The translations under genes and the position numbers were made by a program. 64,000 nucleotides of DNA. Source: Dendrocalamus latiflorus. Lineage: Eukaryota; Streptophyta; Magnoliopsida; Poales; Poaceae. How positions within the stretch are numbered: position 1 is the stretch's first letter; every line of letters starts with the position of its first letter. The stretch lies in assembly GCA_017311315.1 (NCBI GenBank), contig CM029642.1, positions 12,660,596 to 12,724,595 of the forward strand. Direction: 5' to 3'. Below the pieces are notes generated by a model. The model was not told the DNA's origin, did not search any database, and saw nothing but the letters and a program-made list of their open reading frames with translations. Shown here piece by piece: positions 29,877 through 41,341 of this stretch.

Positions 29877-32800
29877 TTAGAAATAATCATCATGATCGGG
29901 ATTAGCTGGATCATAAGTCTCATCATCACTATCAGCCATGTCCATATAATCAACACTATTCGAAGGAGCAATGTTGTCATCACTGTCATTGCCTAAATGT
30001 AATCGCTGAAGTAATTCTAAGTCCTTCACATTTTGAACCTCATCTCCAGCGTCCTCGTCAACAACCCTTTCATTGTCTACTTCCATTCCGATCGCTTCGG
30101 TTAAGTCTATCTCAAAACTCCCTTCTAGCCCCTCTTCTTGAAAGAACTCTCCGTCATATGTGTTTGGGTCAAAGTTGTAATCTTCATTGTTTGGGACAGG
30201 TAGTTTACCGTGTGGTGATACCTTGTACACAACATCCCAACCCTTAAGACGGTCGTCTTTTTGGCACGGGTATGAGAGATAATAAACTTGCGTGGCCTGT
30301 TGAGCCACAATATACACATCGTCTCCTGGTAAGACGGATGACTGTCGAATTTCGACTAGCCCAAGATTAGGGCTCCGTCTCGTTACTTCAGGATCAAACC
30401 AATGGCATTTGAATATGACAGGATTAAGAGGTTTGCAACCATGAAACGTGAGTTCGTATATTTCTTCAATTCTTCCATAATACTCGACCCCATCAAGGCC
30501 AGGCGTAAAAACTCAGGTATTTGTGGTTCTTCGATTGGGCCGACTCTGCTCATGTCTTGTTGTGTGAAAGCGATATCCATTCACGTCATAACCGGTAAAT
30601 GAGCTTACCCTATAGGCACAGCCATCGGCAACCTGTCTCAACTCGGCACTCATAGACGCATCGGTTTGGCCCTGCAAGCTCAAGCAGGAAAGTTCGCTAT
30701 ATTATTCGCTCGTACGAGCAACTTGTAATGTCAAACTAAGTACGAGCTAAATTGGACAATACCTTCTGTTTGAACCAAGAAATGAAATCGGGCATTCCAT
30801 TTCCCGCACCCTGTCTAAGAAGGGTCTCAGCTTCCTGCGGGGTAGGTTCCCTTGATTCACGCCAGAATTGATGATGAAATTCCCTGCACCAACAAGAAAC
30901 AAGGGGGTTGGATGCAGAGTAGTGACTACTCGAGAACAAGTTTGTTGACAACTTACCGCATGTACAGCTCCACTTCGGAAAGGTTGTTCAACACATATAA
31001 CATGATAGTGCGCCACTCTTCATGTTTCAAGGTCTTGGGGGTCGCATCACTTGCACTTCCGAGTTGCCCTCGGAAAATGCTGAGGTTCGATTCATTTTCG
31101 CCAGCATTGTAACGAGGGGGTGGATTGTGCACGCTAGGAAGGTTGTCACCATAGTACATTGTTGTGAAGTTTGACACCTCCTCCAAAATGTATGCCTCTG
31201 CAACGGAAGCCTCAATTTTGCATTTATTTTTACATTTAGTTCAATGAACCTTTAGACATCTCTCAATTGGATAGCACCAACGGCCCTGCACGGGCCCCCC
31301 CCATTCGTGCCTCATACGGGAGGTGCAAAATCAAATGCTGCATCGGATTGAAGAAGCCGGGTGGAAAGATCTTCTCCAACTTACAGAGCAACACAGGTGC
31401 CATTCTTTCCAAGTCTGCAATCACGGTCCGAGATAACTCCTTGGCACAAAGCTGGCGGAAGAAATTGCTCAACTCTGCCAGCACTAGCCAGACATGTTCA
31501 GGGACATAGCCTCGAACCATCACCGGAAGAAGCCGCTCAAGCCATATGTGGTAGTCATGACTCTTGAGCCCATTAATTCGCATAGTAGATAAGTTCACTG
31601 CCCTCCTCAGATTCGCTGCATACCCACCAGGGAACATTAACGTTTGGAACCATTCTAGTACTTCCCTCCTTTGGGGCCTGGTCAAGACGAATTCGGCCTT
31701 AGGCTTTCTCCATGTCCTGCCGCCTCTAGGAGGCTTCATTTCTTGCTTTGGTCTATCGCATAACGTTGCCAAATCCACTCTAGCCTTAATGTTGTCCTTT
31801 GTCTTATCAGGAATGTCCATGATTGTTGCCCAAAGTGCCTCGGCGACATTCTTTTCAGTGTGCATTACATCAATGTTATGTGGAAGAAGAAGGTCATCAA
31901 AATAGGGGAGCCTCAACAAGCCCGACTTATGAGTCCATGCATGTTGCTCACCATATCCCACAAAACCACCTTCTTCTTGATTGACCTTGAGAGCATCTAT
32001 CTGAGCACGAACCGCGGCACCGGTCATCATCTGCGGTGCAGGGTCTATAACTACGACACCTTTCGTAAAGTTCTTGATGTCTCGTCTGAATGCATGGTCA
32101 AGAGGGATGAATTGTCGATGTTTGTCGAACGAAGAATACTTGCCACCCTTCAGCAACCAAATGAACTTCAGAGCTGCCTTGCATACTGGGCATGGGAACT
32201 TCCCGTGAACACACCAGCCGCAGAATATCCCATACGCCGGGAAGTCATGCAGGGAGTAGTGGTACCAAACATGCATTTTGAAGTTTCTCTTTGTAGCTCG
32301 GTCGTATGTCCATACCCCTTCCTCCCAAGCACGGACCAATTCATCAATCACAGGCTCCATGAACACACCCATATTTTTCCCCGGGTGTTCAGGAATTATC
32401 AACGACAAGAATATGTTCTGCCGTTGGAAGAGGACGCTGGGGGGAGATTGAGGGGGATAACGAACACGGGCCAACAAGTGTATGGGGCGGCCATCATTCC
32501 ATAAGGATTGAACCCATCTGTTGCCAGCGCAACACGTACATTACGAGCCTCTAGAGCTTTCTCACGATGAATCACATCAAAGTGGGTCCATGCTTCACCA
32601 TCGGATGGATGTACCAGCTTCTCAGGATTGTATCGACGTCCATTTTTGTGCCATGTCATCTGTTTCGCGGTTTCCTCGGTCATGTATAGCCGTTGGATCC
32701 TCGGTATGAACGGAAGGTACCGTAGGATTTTCACGGGGATCGCAAGCTGCCTCTTCTGACCATCACCAGAGTCTACCTCCAGGAACCTAGAGGATCCACA

Positions 32801-33493
32801 CTTTGCACAGTACTTTGCTTCCGCGTGTTCTTTCCTAAATAGGATGCACCCCTTCGGACAAGCATGTATCTGCTCATATGGCATCTTAAGTGCACGAAGG
32901 AGTTTCTTTGACTCGTACATGCTCTTTGGCAGAATGTGACCCTCCGGAAGCATGCTGCCAAAAACTGTCAACATAGCATCGAAGGCGTCTCGACTCAAGC
33001 TAAATTGGGACTTCAAGGCCATTACGCGTCCAATGCCATCCAGTTGAGAAACCTTCGTCTGGCCGTGAAGGGGTTTCTGTGCCGCAGACAACATGTCGTA
33101 ATACGCCTTTGCGGTTGCCTCTGGCTCCTCCTCCCTACGTCCTTCAGCGAAGTGTGCTTCATGATAGTAATTTAACATGTCTCCTACCCCGCCATCAGCA
33201 TCATAATCCTCGACGCGTGGTCTCACGACCTTCTCTCTCATACGATCGGATTCACCGTGGTAGATCCACCGGGTATAGTCTGCCGTAAATCCAAACTTGC
33301 AAAGATGTTTACCCATGACCTCCTTTGTTTGTTGACACGTGTTTGCACATCTGCTGCAGGGACACCAAGTGGCACGCGCTCCTTTAACCTTGGCAAATGC
33401 TAGTTCCAAGAAAGCATCGGTCTTCTCAATCCATTCATCGGACAACGAACCCTGACTTGAGCGGCCTGTGTACATCCACTCACGGTCATCCAT
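29877..33493 (-). pseudogene. TNP2-like transposase of CACTA-2, nearly intact but frameshifted
   Basis: The gene starts at ATG 33493 (MDDREWMYTGRSSQG), with the Cys-rich transposase-associated domain (WCPCSRCANTC) and then Transposase_21 (DGFNPYGMMA, NIDVMHTEKNVAEALW) and DUF4218 (LKSHDYHIWLERLLPV). An intron at 30884-30956 and another at 30672-30762 fit GT/AG rules, and DUF4216 follows (GLVEIRQSSVLPGDDVYI), ending DHDDYF. Damage: one base is missing in a C6 run at about 32440, one is extra in a G8 run at about 31300, and TGA codons lie at 31241-31243 and 30513-30515. Two of the four faults are in homopolymers, so base-calling error should be excluded. It is a distinct TNP2 lineage from those of CACTA-1 and CACTA-3. 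Confidence 0.85.
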
Positions 33494-33574
33494 CCTCTAA
33501 CATATTAGGGAGTAATATAAGAATCAAATGCATCTACACGATCTTTCTCCTATCTAATAGGTGAAGATAGGTCC

Positions 33575-33790
33575 TAATCCCACCCGAGGATGCGTAGATG
33601 AGGTTAGTTTCCATGCTCTACTCCTATCCGAGACAGAATTTCGGCAGCACCTCCCCGCTGTTCTCCAAATACACGTCCTGGCAGGGAGATTGTGTATCCG
33701 GAGAACAACAGGGAGATGCTGCCGAAACTCTGTCACGGATCGGAGTAGACCATGGAAACTAACCCCATCTACGCATCCTCGGGCTGTCCA
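33575..33790. repeat. Long inverted repeat just upstream of TNP2 in CACTA-2
   Basis: Arms of about 100 bases share CCCGAGGATGCGTAGATG, GTTAGTTTCCATG and TTTCGGCAGCA, facing each other around 33680. Mismatches are scattered. It lies about 80 bases upstream of the TNP2 ATG, so it would be in or near the 5' leader. Confidence 0.82.
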
Positions 33791-34699
33791 AAAAACGTGG
33801 ACAATTCGAAACAGATACGGTTATAGATATGCAAAGATCTGCATATTTCCAACCGTATCTCTTTCGAACGGGAGACGCCTAACTAGGTTACGCCTAACCA
33901 GAGAATAAACTGGGCCGACCAATCAGAGAATGGCATTCAACAAAGTGATATAGCAATAACAAAGTGATATACCAATCAGATATGGCATTCAACTCCCCCT
34001 CATTCTTTAGAACATTAACACATCAGTATAGCAATAGCATCTTTCATAAAATATAACCAAGTGATATATATGTCACTAAAACATCATAGACTAAAACATC
34101 ACTAAATCGCACAACACAAACACAAGGAGATCCACAGAAACTAACACTGACAACTAACACATTTCACAGCTGACAGACCTAAACATAGATTATTCAATGA
34201 CAATTACTAACACAAACTAATCACACCACATTTAACTACTACAAAGATCGCAACATCAACAAAGATGACAAATTGTAGGCACTGACTGTAATCAAACTAC
34301 TGGTAACAAACGAATTGCAGTTCTTGAACAAATTAACATAGCACAATCACAAGCATCCATGACAGTTCATAATTCACCAACATTATTAACATGTTGGTGA
34401 ACACAGACAAACTAACCTAGTGCCAACACAGACAATCTCACTCAGATCACAACTCACATGATCAAAACCAATGCCCATATCATCATGATCCATAAATCAA
34501 CATAACATTTCACATCCACAATCACAGTTCATGAACCAACAATTTAACAGTGCACAAATTAACAAAGTACTGCACATTCACAGATCTCATGCATCCATCA
34601 CAGATATCAGATAATAATCCACTGGGCAATAGAAATTAACAAGCATTAAAAGTAATTCAGTAACACAATAATTGAGAACATCAATTAAAGAAGGGAAGA

Positions 34700-35036
34700 A
34701 AGATTGGAGCATGAACCGAGGGGAGGTGAAGAAGAATCACGGGTAGCCGAGGAGGTGGTGACGTCGGGCGGCGGGCGGCCGCGGGGGCGGGGGCAGTCGG
34801 GGGAGGCGTCGGGCGGCGGGCGGCCGCGGGGGTCGAAGCGGGCGGGCGCGGGCGCGGCGGCGGCCGTACGGGGCGCGCGGGGGCGGGGCGGCGGCGGGTG
34901 TGCGGCGTGGCGGCGGGCGTGCGGGGCGGGCAGGCGCGGGCGCGGCGGCGGGTGTGCGGGGCGCGCGGGGGCGGGGCGGCGGCGGGCGTGCGGGGCGTGG
35001 GTGTTGCGTGTGTGAGCGCGGCCGCGGGGGAATTAT
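34700..35036. promoter_or_regulatory. Very GC-rich block in the 5' region of CACTA-2
   Basis: About 330 bases made almost only of G and C in GGGCGGCGGGCG-type runs, rich in CpG, set in AT-rich DNA. It lies between the 5' subterminal repeats and TNP2. The position and composition recall the GC-rich downstream control region of maize Spm, whose methylation controls that element. ORFs through it are low-complexity and not credible. 33800-34690 is AT-rich with no feature. Confidence 0.45.
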
Positions 35037-35056
35037 TAATATTTTGTTTGTATTGT

Positions 35057-35178
35057 TTGCCGAGTGCCCCCGATCGGGCACTCGGCAAACCCCTCCTCTT
35101 TGCCGAGTGCCGCCCACAATACACTCGGCAAACATCCTCCTTTTCCGAGTGTCCCCCACAAGACACTCGGCAAAGATT
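35057..35178. repeat. CACTA-2 subterminal repeats, 5' side, inner cluster
   Basis: Six TTTGCCGAGTG-type words in both orientations. 35190-36000 between this and the outer cluster is AT-rich and shows no gene. Confidence 0.8.
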
Positions 35179-36003
35179 TTTTTTTCATAAAACTTCCTTT
35201 CCTCTCTATCTTTTCCATAGCGTGTTTTACAAATTTGTTCGAATGTACTTCGAAAATGCCTTGTCAAATTCACTCAACAATGCATATTCGATGCTTCTAC
35301 GAATATTAGACCATTATTTCATGCAGTTATAGCGCAAATTCAATTTATATCAAGTAAAATTCTATAATTGCAGTTGCAGTTTAAAAATTGAAATTATCAA
35401 ATGGATCCGAAAAATTACCAAAATTTCACATGAAACAATCTCTGTTGACTATTGCCTGTACAAAAAGTTTTGTAGTCAAACCACAATTCGACCGTCACTT
35501 TGACTCCAAATCTTACCGGATCTGTCTCAACTCTACGCTTCTTCTTCAGAATTGCTTCAGTTTGTAAGCATCGTACGTGACAACTTATGTGAAATCTTAT
35601 CAATTTTTTACCACAGCCTCCACGTATAATATCATGACATCTTGACAAATCTCATGATTTTCAGACTTCGTTTGCTTTTTTTAAAATTTAAAAACCATTC
35701 GGCCACACGTTTGTGGTCGTGTTTCCTGAACAAGATGTTCGAAATTCCTTTTCATTTAACAGGTAAGGCCTCAAACCGGGCTGAATAACATGAATATCAT
35801 TTTTCTACTCATTTTTTTCCTATTATTTGAATCACTTGCAGTTCAAATTTGACTTGATTCAAAAAATTGCTTGAAATGCAATTAATTAATTAAATATACC
35901 AAACAAATACAAAAATATACCAAATTTTAACATGGAGTACCATATTTTGTATGTGGAGAGTAGAAAAAGTTTGAAGGGTAGGAGAGGAAAAGATTTTTAT
36001 TTC

Positions 36004-36347
36004 TTTGCCGAGTGCCGCAAACAAAACACTCGGCAAAGAGCTCTTTGCCGAGTGTCAGCTCCAGACACTCGGCAAAGGTCTAACCGCGGCGGCTGACCTC
36101 TAACGGACGGCGGTTGGTGCCGAGTGTTTTATTTTTGCCGAGTGTTTTCTTGTCAGCACTCGGCAAAGAGCTTCTTTTGCCGAGTGTCATGGTAAAAACA
36201 CTCGGCAAAGATATTTTGTGCCGAGTGTATTATTTTCGCCGAGTGTCCCCATGGAGGCACTCGGCAAAGTGGTGATTTACCGAGTGTCCGATATATTGCA
36301 CTCGGCAAAGATTCAGACACTCGGCATATAGCAGCTTTCCGGTAGTG
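36004..36347. repeat. CACTA-2 subterminal repeats, 5' side, outer cluster and terminus
   Basis: More than a dozen TTTGCCGAGTG-type words in both orientations lead to the terminal inverted repeat at 36347. Confidence 0.88.
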
Positions 36348-37260
36348 TATAGCACCCAAGTTTTAAAGAGAGACATAATATTTCAAACGGAAAAATCTTA
36401 ATCAAATTCTTCTCTAATATCTCTAATCCCTCTTCCATCTCTAATACATATCTCTCTCTCTCCATCTGTTCCTCTCTCTCCTGTGCTTTCCTCTCTCCTC
36501 TTTCCCATCTATTCTTTTCTCTCTCCCCCGTGTGGTCAACAGCGATGCACTGGCAACGGGCGCGTGGGCTGGTAGCGGCTACGATGCGTGTAGGTAACGG
36601 CGCGGCCAGGCGGCTAGGCAACGGCAGGCTGTGGAGGTTGGAGGCGGCGCAGCGAGCTGTGGCGGCGCGTAGGCCAGGAGACATCGGTGGGAGGCGCACG
36701 GCCGATGGTAGTGGAGAAGGCCGGCGGTGTGGCCACACGGCCACGAGGCGTAGGTGGCCATGGGGCATGGGCGTGCGTCGGCGGCGGCAGCACATCTACG
36801 CGACAGAAATTTCTCAGTCTCGCGCGGACACCCGAGTCATGGCATGTATTTTCTCTAACGTCGCGCAGATACCAAAGCCAAGGAGTTCTCCCATGTGCAT
36901 GCATATTGCAAATAAGAGCGAGCTAGAGCCAATAGAAGAGAAATCAAGTTTGTATTGTGCTGTCCTAGTGCAAAGCATCACGTGGGGTTGCATTCTTTGC
37001 ATGCACATGAATGTGTGGTTCCATCATAGCCATCACGTTGAGTGCAAAGGAAACAAGGGGAGTCTCATTGGCGAGTCCCACAAAGGAAGGAAGGAAAGAT
37101 ATTCAGCAGGACCAGAGGCAGTGTGTAGAGCAACAAGCTTCGGTTTAATTGCTTCTTGGTTAATTGAACCTATCAGCTGTGCATACTCTCTATAACATTC
37201 ATTGGCTACTATCTGATCTAATCAAGGGAGTGGAGTTCTGGTGGTTTGTTCCCATGTTTG

Positions 37261-37412
37261 TGTTAAACACAGTTACAGAAACTGCCCAATGTATAGATGT
37301 CTTTTGATAAAGACACCTTTTCTCCCACCCTCTCATCATCTATAAAGCACTGTAAAGATTCAGAATAAAGTAACTTTTGCTTCCCAAACATTTGTCTCAA
37401 TCTATTCCAACA
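37261..37412 (+). repeat. 5' LTR of Copia-1
   Basis: 152 bp, TGTTAAACAC...TTCCAACA, TATAAAG at 37341-37347, identical to the 3' LTR in my reading. Confidence 0.93.
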
Positions 37413-37472
37413 CGTTATCAGCACGCTCAAACCATACACACAACAGAGACAGATTGTACGGGAGTCGATCTG

Positions 37473-40400
37473 ATGGATGAGGAAATGTGCCTAGTGGATA
37501 GCGGTACCACTAACTCTATACTCAGGGAGATAAAATATTTCCAAACTCTCACAAAGAACAAAGGAAATGTTTTAACAATCGCTGGACGCGATGCTGTAAT
37601 AGTTGGCACCGGTCAGGCCACAATTACGCTTCCTATGGGTACATCAATAAAAATTGAGGATGCACTCTTGTATCCCGATTCAACTCGTACCCTATTGAGT
37701 TATAGAGATATCCGTAAGAATGGGTTTCATGTTGAAACTCATGAGGACAACAATGAGGAGTTTCTTCTCATAACAAAAGATCACGGATATGGAAAAGAGA
37801 CACTAGAAAAGTTTCCCTCACTCTCGTCTGGATTGTACTACACATACATCAAACCCGTACCACATGTTGCTTACAAAGTAATTTTCCAGAATGTTAACGC
37901 ATTCCAAACTTGGCATGATCGTCTTGGCCATCCTGGAATAGGGATGATGAGGAAAATTATAAGCAATTCTATTGGTCACACTTTAAGTGATGCAAAATTT
38001 CCCCAATCCTCAGATTTTATGTGCACCGCATGTGCCACTGGGAAATTAATTTTGAGGCCCTCTTACCTCAAAATTCATGCCGAACCTCTAAAGTTCCTTG
38101 AACGCATTCAAGGTGACATATGTGGTCCCATTCAACCATTGTCTGGGCCGTTCAGGTATTTCATGGTTCTAATAGACGCATCTACAAGATGGTCTCATGT
38201 GTGTCTACTTTCCACACGGAACCATGCATTTGCTAAAATTGTTGCACAAGTTATCAAACTTAAAGCACAATATCCTGAACATCAAATCCGATCAATTCGA
38301 ATGGATAATGCTGCTGAATTTTCCTCACGTGCCTTCAATGATTATTGCATGGCTTTAGGAATTCAAGTTCAGCACTCGGTCCCATATGTTCATACTCAAA
38401 ATGGGTTGGCCGAATCTCTCATTAAGAGAGTGAAACTTTTTGCAAGACCTTTACTACAGAATTGCAATCTACCAACATCATGTTGGGGTCACGCGGTCTT
38501 GCACGCTGCTGACTTGATTCAATTGCGTCCAACTGCATACCATGCAACCTCCCCGTTGCAACTAGTACGTGGAAATACACCAAATATTTCCCATCTGCGG
38601 AAGTTTGGTTGCGCTACATACGTACCGATCTACCCACCGCAGCGTACATCTATGGGCCCACACAGGAAATTGGGGATCTATGTGGGATATCAATCTCCGT
38701 CGATCATTAAATACCTGGAACCCCTTACAGGGGATCTATTCACTGCCCGGTACGCTGATTGTATCTTCAATGAAGATCATTTCCCGGCATTAGGGGGAGG
38801 AATTGAAAACCACAACAAATGCCAGGAAATCAATTGGGATGCCATAGACATCTTCAACTCTGATCCACGTACTTCTGAAACTGAACTCCAAGTTCAGAAG
38901 ATCATTAATTTGCAACACATTGCAAATAACATGCCAGATGCATTTACTGATTATAAGGGTGTTACAAAATCCTATAATCCTGCGAGAAATGTGCCGGAAA
39001 GAGTAGAGGTACCAAATAAAACTACTCAACTCCCAAGTAAGAGGGGGAGAAGTACGGCTATTTCCATAGATGCAGCTTCTAGCAAGCAAAGGAAAGGGAA
39101 GAACAAATCTTCTAACCCAGTAAATGTAACTCAACCTCACGTTGAGAAACACCCTGTGGAGGTTCAACCTTCACATCCCACATCAACAGTGCACTCAATT
39201 ACTGATGTTGGGACATCGGAACGCCCTGATGAAATCATTTTGGGAAATAATGATACATCACAAGGGGTGCTTGAAACTTCCATCAATTATATTGAATCTG
39301 GAGAATCATATGACAGAAAGTCTACAATTGTCGACATCTATTTCTCTGAAGCAATTGCAGAAATCATCCAAAATGATCCAGATCCTAAGACCATGGCAGA
39401 GTGCAGAAAGCGCTCAGACTGGAATCAATGGAAAGATGCAATTCAAGCAGAGATAACCTCGCTCACTAAAAGAGAGGTATTCACTCATGCAATACCTACA
39501 CCTCGAGGAATCTTCCCTGTGGGATTCAAATGGGTTTTCGTCTGGAAACGGAATGAGAACAATGAGGTGGTGAGATATAAAGCGAGGCTTGTAGCACAAG
39601 GGTTCACGCAGAGACCCGGCATTGATTTCAATGAAACATATTCTCCAGTTATGAGTGGAATAACATTCCGATATCTTATATCTCTGGCTATTCAAAATCG
39701 TCTATCTATGCAGTTGATGGACGTAGTGACTGCATATCTATATGGGTTACTTGATTCGGACATATATATGAAGGTCCCTGATGGAATCTCTATACCGGAT
39801 CCAAACGCAAATCGCAACATGTATTGTGTAAAGCTTCAAAAGTCACTCTATGGCTTAAAGCAGTCGGGAAGAATGTGGTATAACCGACTTAGTGAGTTCC
39901 TTTTGCAGAAGGGATACACTAACAATAATGATTGTCCATGTGTTTTCATCAAAAAGTCCCAAACAGGATTTTGCATCATATCAGTGTATGTCGATGATTT
40001 AAATATCATCGGCAACCCACAAGATATTGATGAGGCATGCAATCATCTAAAGACGGAATTTGAAATGAAGGATTTGGGTAAAACTAAATTTTGCTTAGAA
40101 ATACAACTTGAGCACCTTCATTCAGGCATTTTAGTGAATCAATCAGCCTATGTCCAGAAAATATTGGAGAAATTCAATATGGACAAAGCATATCCATCGA
40201 AAACCCCCATGGTTGTTCGATCTCTAGACAGGGATAAAGATCCATTTAGACCCCGAGATGACAATGAAGAGCTATTGGGACCCGAGGTTCCATATCTCAG
40301 TGTCATCGGAGCGCTTATGTACCTTGCAAATTGCACCCGGCCGGATATCGCATTTGCAGTAAATCTACTTGCTAGATATAGCGCTGCTCCAACCAAAAGA

Positions 40401-40997
40401 CATTGGGTAGGAGTGAAGAATATCCTTAGATATCTTCAAGGCACTAAAGATCTCGGTCTATTCTTTCAGAAGAATAACAATGTGGATTTAATAGGATATA
40501 CAGATGCTGGCTATTTATCAGATCCCCATAATGCCAGATCTCAAACAGGCTTTGTATTTCTACATGGTGGAACAGCCATCTCTTGGAAGTCTTCGAAACA
40601 GACTCTAGTGGCTACATCCACTAATCATTCTGAAATAATTGCATTATATGAAGCATCACGTGAATGTGTATGGCTTCGCAGAATGATTAACCACATACAA
40701 CAATCTTGTGGTATAGGTGCTATTGCATCACCTACCATTATCTACGAAGATAATGCTGCTTGCGTTGTTCAAATGCAAACGGGTTACATAAAGAGCAATA
40801 TCACAAAACATATTGCTCCTAAACTATTTTACCCACATGAATTGCAAGAGAGTGGGGAAATAAATATTCTGCAAACTAAGTCTTGTGATAATCTCGCAGA
40901 CTTATTCACCAAGTCATTACCAACCTCCACATTCCAAAAATGTGTTCATGGAATTGGTATGCGAAGACTACGTGATTTGCAGAAGTCAGGGGGATAA
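37473..40997 (+). CDS. Copia-1 Pol polyprotein without Gag (protease-integrase-RT-RNase H)
   Basis: From the first in-frame ATG (MDEEMCLVDSGTTNSI) the frame is open for 1174 residues. Domains in order: aspartic protease with VDSGTT at once after the start; integrase with the HDRLGHPG...CTACATGK zinc region (near residue 185) and catalytic core (GDICGPI, RMDNAAEFSSRAF); reverse transcriptase with FKWVFVWKRNENNE, VTAYLYGLLDSDIYMKVPDG and the YVDDLNIIG catalytic motif; and RNase H with GYTDAGYLSDP and ATSTNHSEIIALYEASRECV. All catalytic motifs look present and there is no internal stop. A normal Copia polyprotein would have about 250-300 residues of Gag with a zinc knuckle before the protease. 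Movement would need Gag from a partner element. Upstream in-frame TTG codons exist but no ATG. Confidence 0.92.
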   Translation: MDEEMCLVDSGTTNSILREIKYFQTLTKNKGNVLTIAGRDAVIVGTGQATITLPMGTSIKIEDALLYPDSTRTLLSYRDIRKNGFHVETHEDNNEEFLLITKDHGYGKETLEKFPSLSSGLYYTYIKPVPHVAYKVIFQNVNAFQTWHDRLGHPGIGMMRKIISNSIGHTLSDAKFPQSSDFMCTACATGKLILRPSYLKIHAEPLKFLERIQGDICGPIQPLSGPFRYFMVLIDASTRWSHVCLLSTRNHAFAKIVAQVIKLKAQYPEHQIRSIRMDNAAEFSSRAFNDYCMALGIQVQHSVPYVHTQNGLAESLIKRVKLFARPLLQNCNLPTSCWGHAVLHAADLIQLRPTAYHATSPLQLVRGNTPNISHLRKFGCATYVPIYPPQRTSMGPHRKLGIYVGYQSPSIIKYLEPLTGDLFTARYADCIFNEDHFPALGGGIENHNKCQEINWDAIDIFNSDPRTSETELQVQKIINLQHIANNMPDAFTDYKGVTKSYNPARNVPERVEVPNKTTQLPSKRGRSTAISIDAASSKQRKGKNKSSNPVNVTQPHVEKHPVEVQPSHPTSTVHSITDVGTSERPDEIILGNNDTSQGVLETSINYIESGESYDRKSTIVDIYFSEAIAEIIQNDPDPKTMAECRKRSDWNQWKDAIQAEITSLTKREVFTHAIPTPRGIFPVGFKWVFVWKRNENNEVVRYKARLVAQGFTQRPGIDFNETYSPVMSGITFRYLISLAIQNRLSMQLMDVVTAYLYGLLDSDIYMKVPDGISIPDPNANRNMYCVKLQKSLYGLKQSGRMWYNRLSEFLLQKGYTNNNDCPCVFIKKSQTGFCIISVYVDDLNIIGNPQDIDEACNHLKTEFEMKDLGKTKFCLEIQLEHLHSGILVNQSAYVQKILEKFNMDKAYPSKTPMVVRSLDRDKDPFRPRDDNEELLGPEVPYLSVIGALMYLANCTRPDIAFAVNLLARYSAAPTKRHWVGVKNILRYLQGTKDLGLFFQKNNNVDLIGYTDAGYLSDPHNARSQTGFVFLHGGTAISWKSSKQTLVATSTNHSEIIALYEASRECVWLRRMINHIQQSCGIGAIASPTIIYEDNAACVVQMQTGYIKSNITKHIAPKLFYPHELQESGEINILQTKSCDNLADLFTKSLPTSTFQKCVHGIGMRRLRDLQKSGG

Positions 40998-41341
40998 ATC
41001 TCCTAAGACTTAACCCATTCAATACATATGTTGTACTCTTTTTCCCTTTATGAGTTTTCCCTTTAAGGTTTCTCATCAAGGTTTTTAATGAGGCAATATA
41101 ACAACGTAAACATAAATATATCTCCATTTTCCCACAAAGGTTTTTAAAGAGATATAATCAAATATATGCTATATCATTTTTCTCCTTAAAATTTTCCCAT
41201 TTGGGTTTTTTTAAAAGGAGTTTTTCATGGCATATCTACTCTACAGATTCTCCTCATATTTTTCCTACAGGGTTTTGGAGGAGTTTATTTCAAGATGATG
41301 AATCAAGGTGATCATGTGAAGATACATTGGTCAAGGGGGAG

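Larger units (their letters stand above)
26729..36347 (-). mobile_element. CACTA-2: complete En/Spm element, TSD TAT
   Basis: Termini are CACTACCGGGCTCAGCAGC at 26729 and, on the minus strand from 36347, CACTACCGGAAAGCTGC. The 3-bp direct repeat TAT flanks both. Subterminal regions carry many TTTGCCGAGTG words in both orientations. Two minus-strand genes, TNP2-like (29877-33493) and TNPA-like (27676-29751), lie in the order usual for grass CACTA elements. The total is 9.6 kb. Both genes carry inactivating changes, so the element is probably non-autonomous now. Confidence 0.92.

Noticed and set aside
34681..35273. Overlapping ORFs in the GC block of CACTA-2
   Set aside because: Repetitive Pro/Arg/Ala or Gly-rich translations in several frames with no domain.
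36530..37195. Plus-strand 221-residue ORF in LTR F
   Set aside because: GC-rich low-complexity sequence with no family motif, inside an LTR; no exon or signal evidence.
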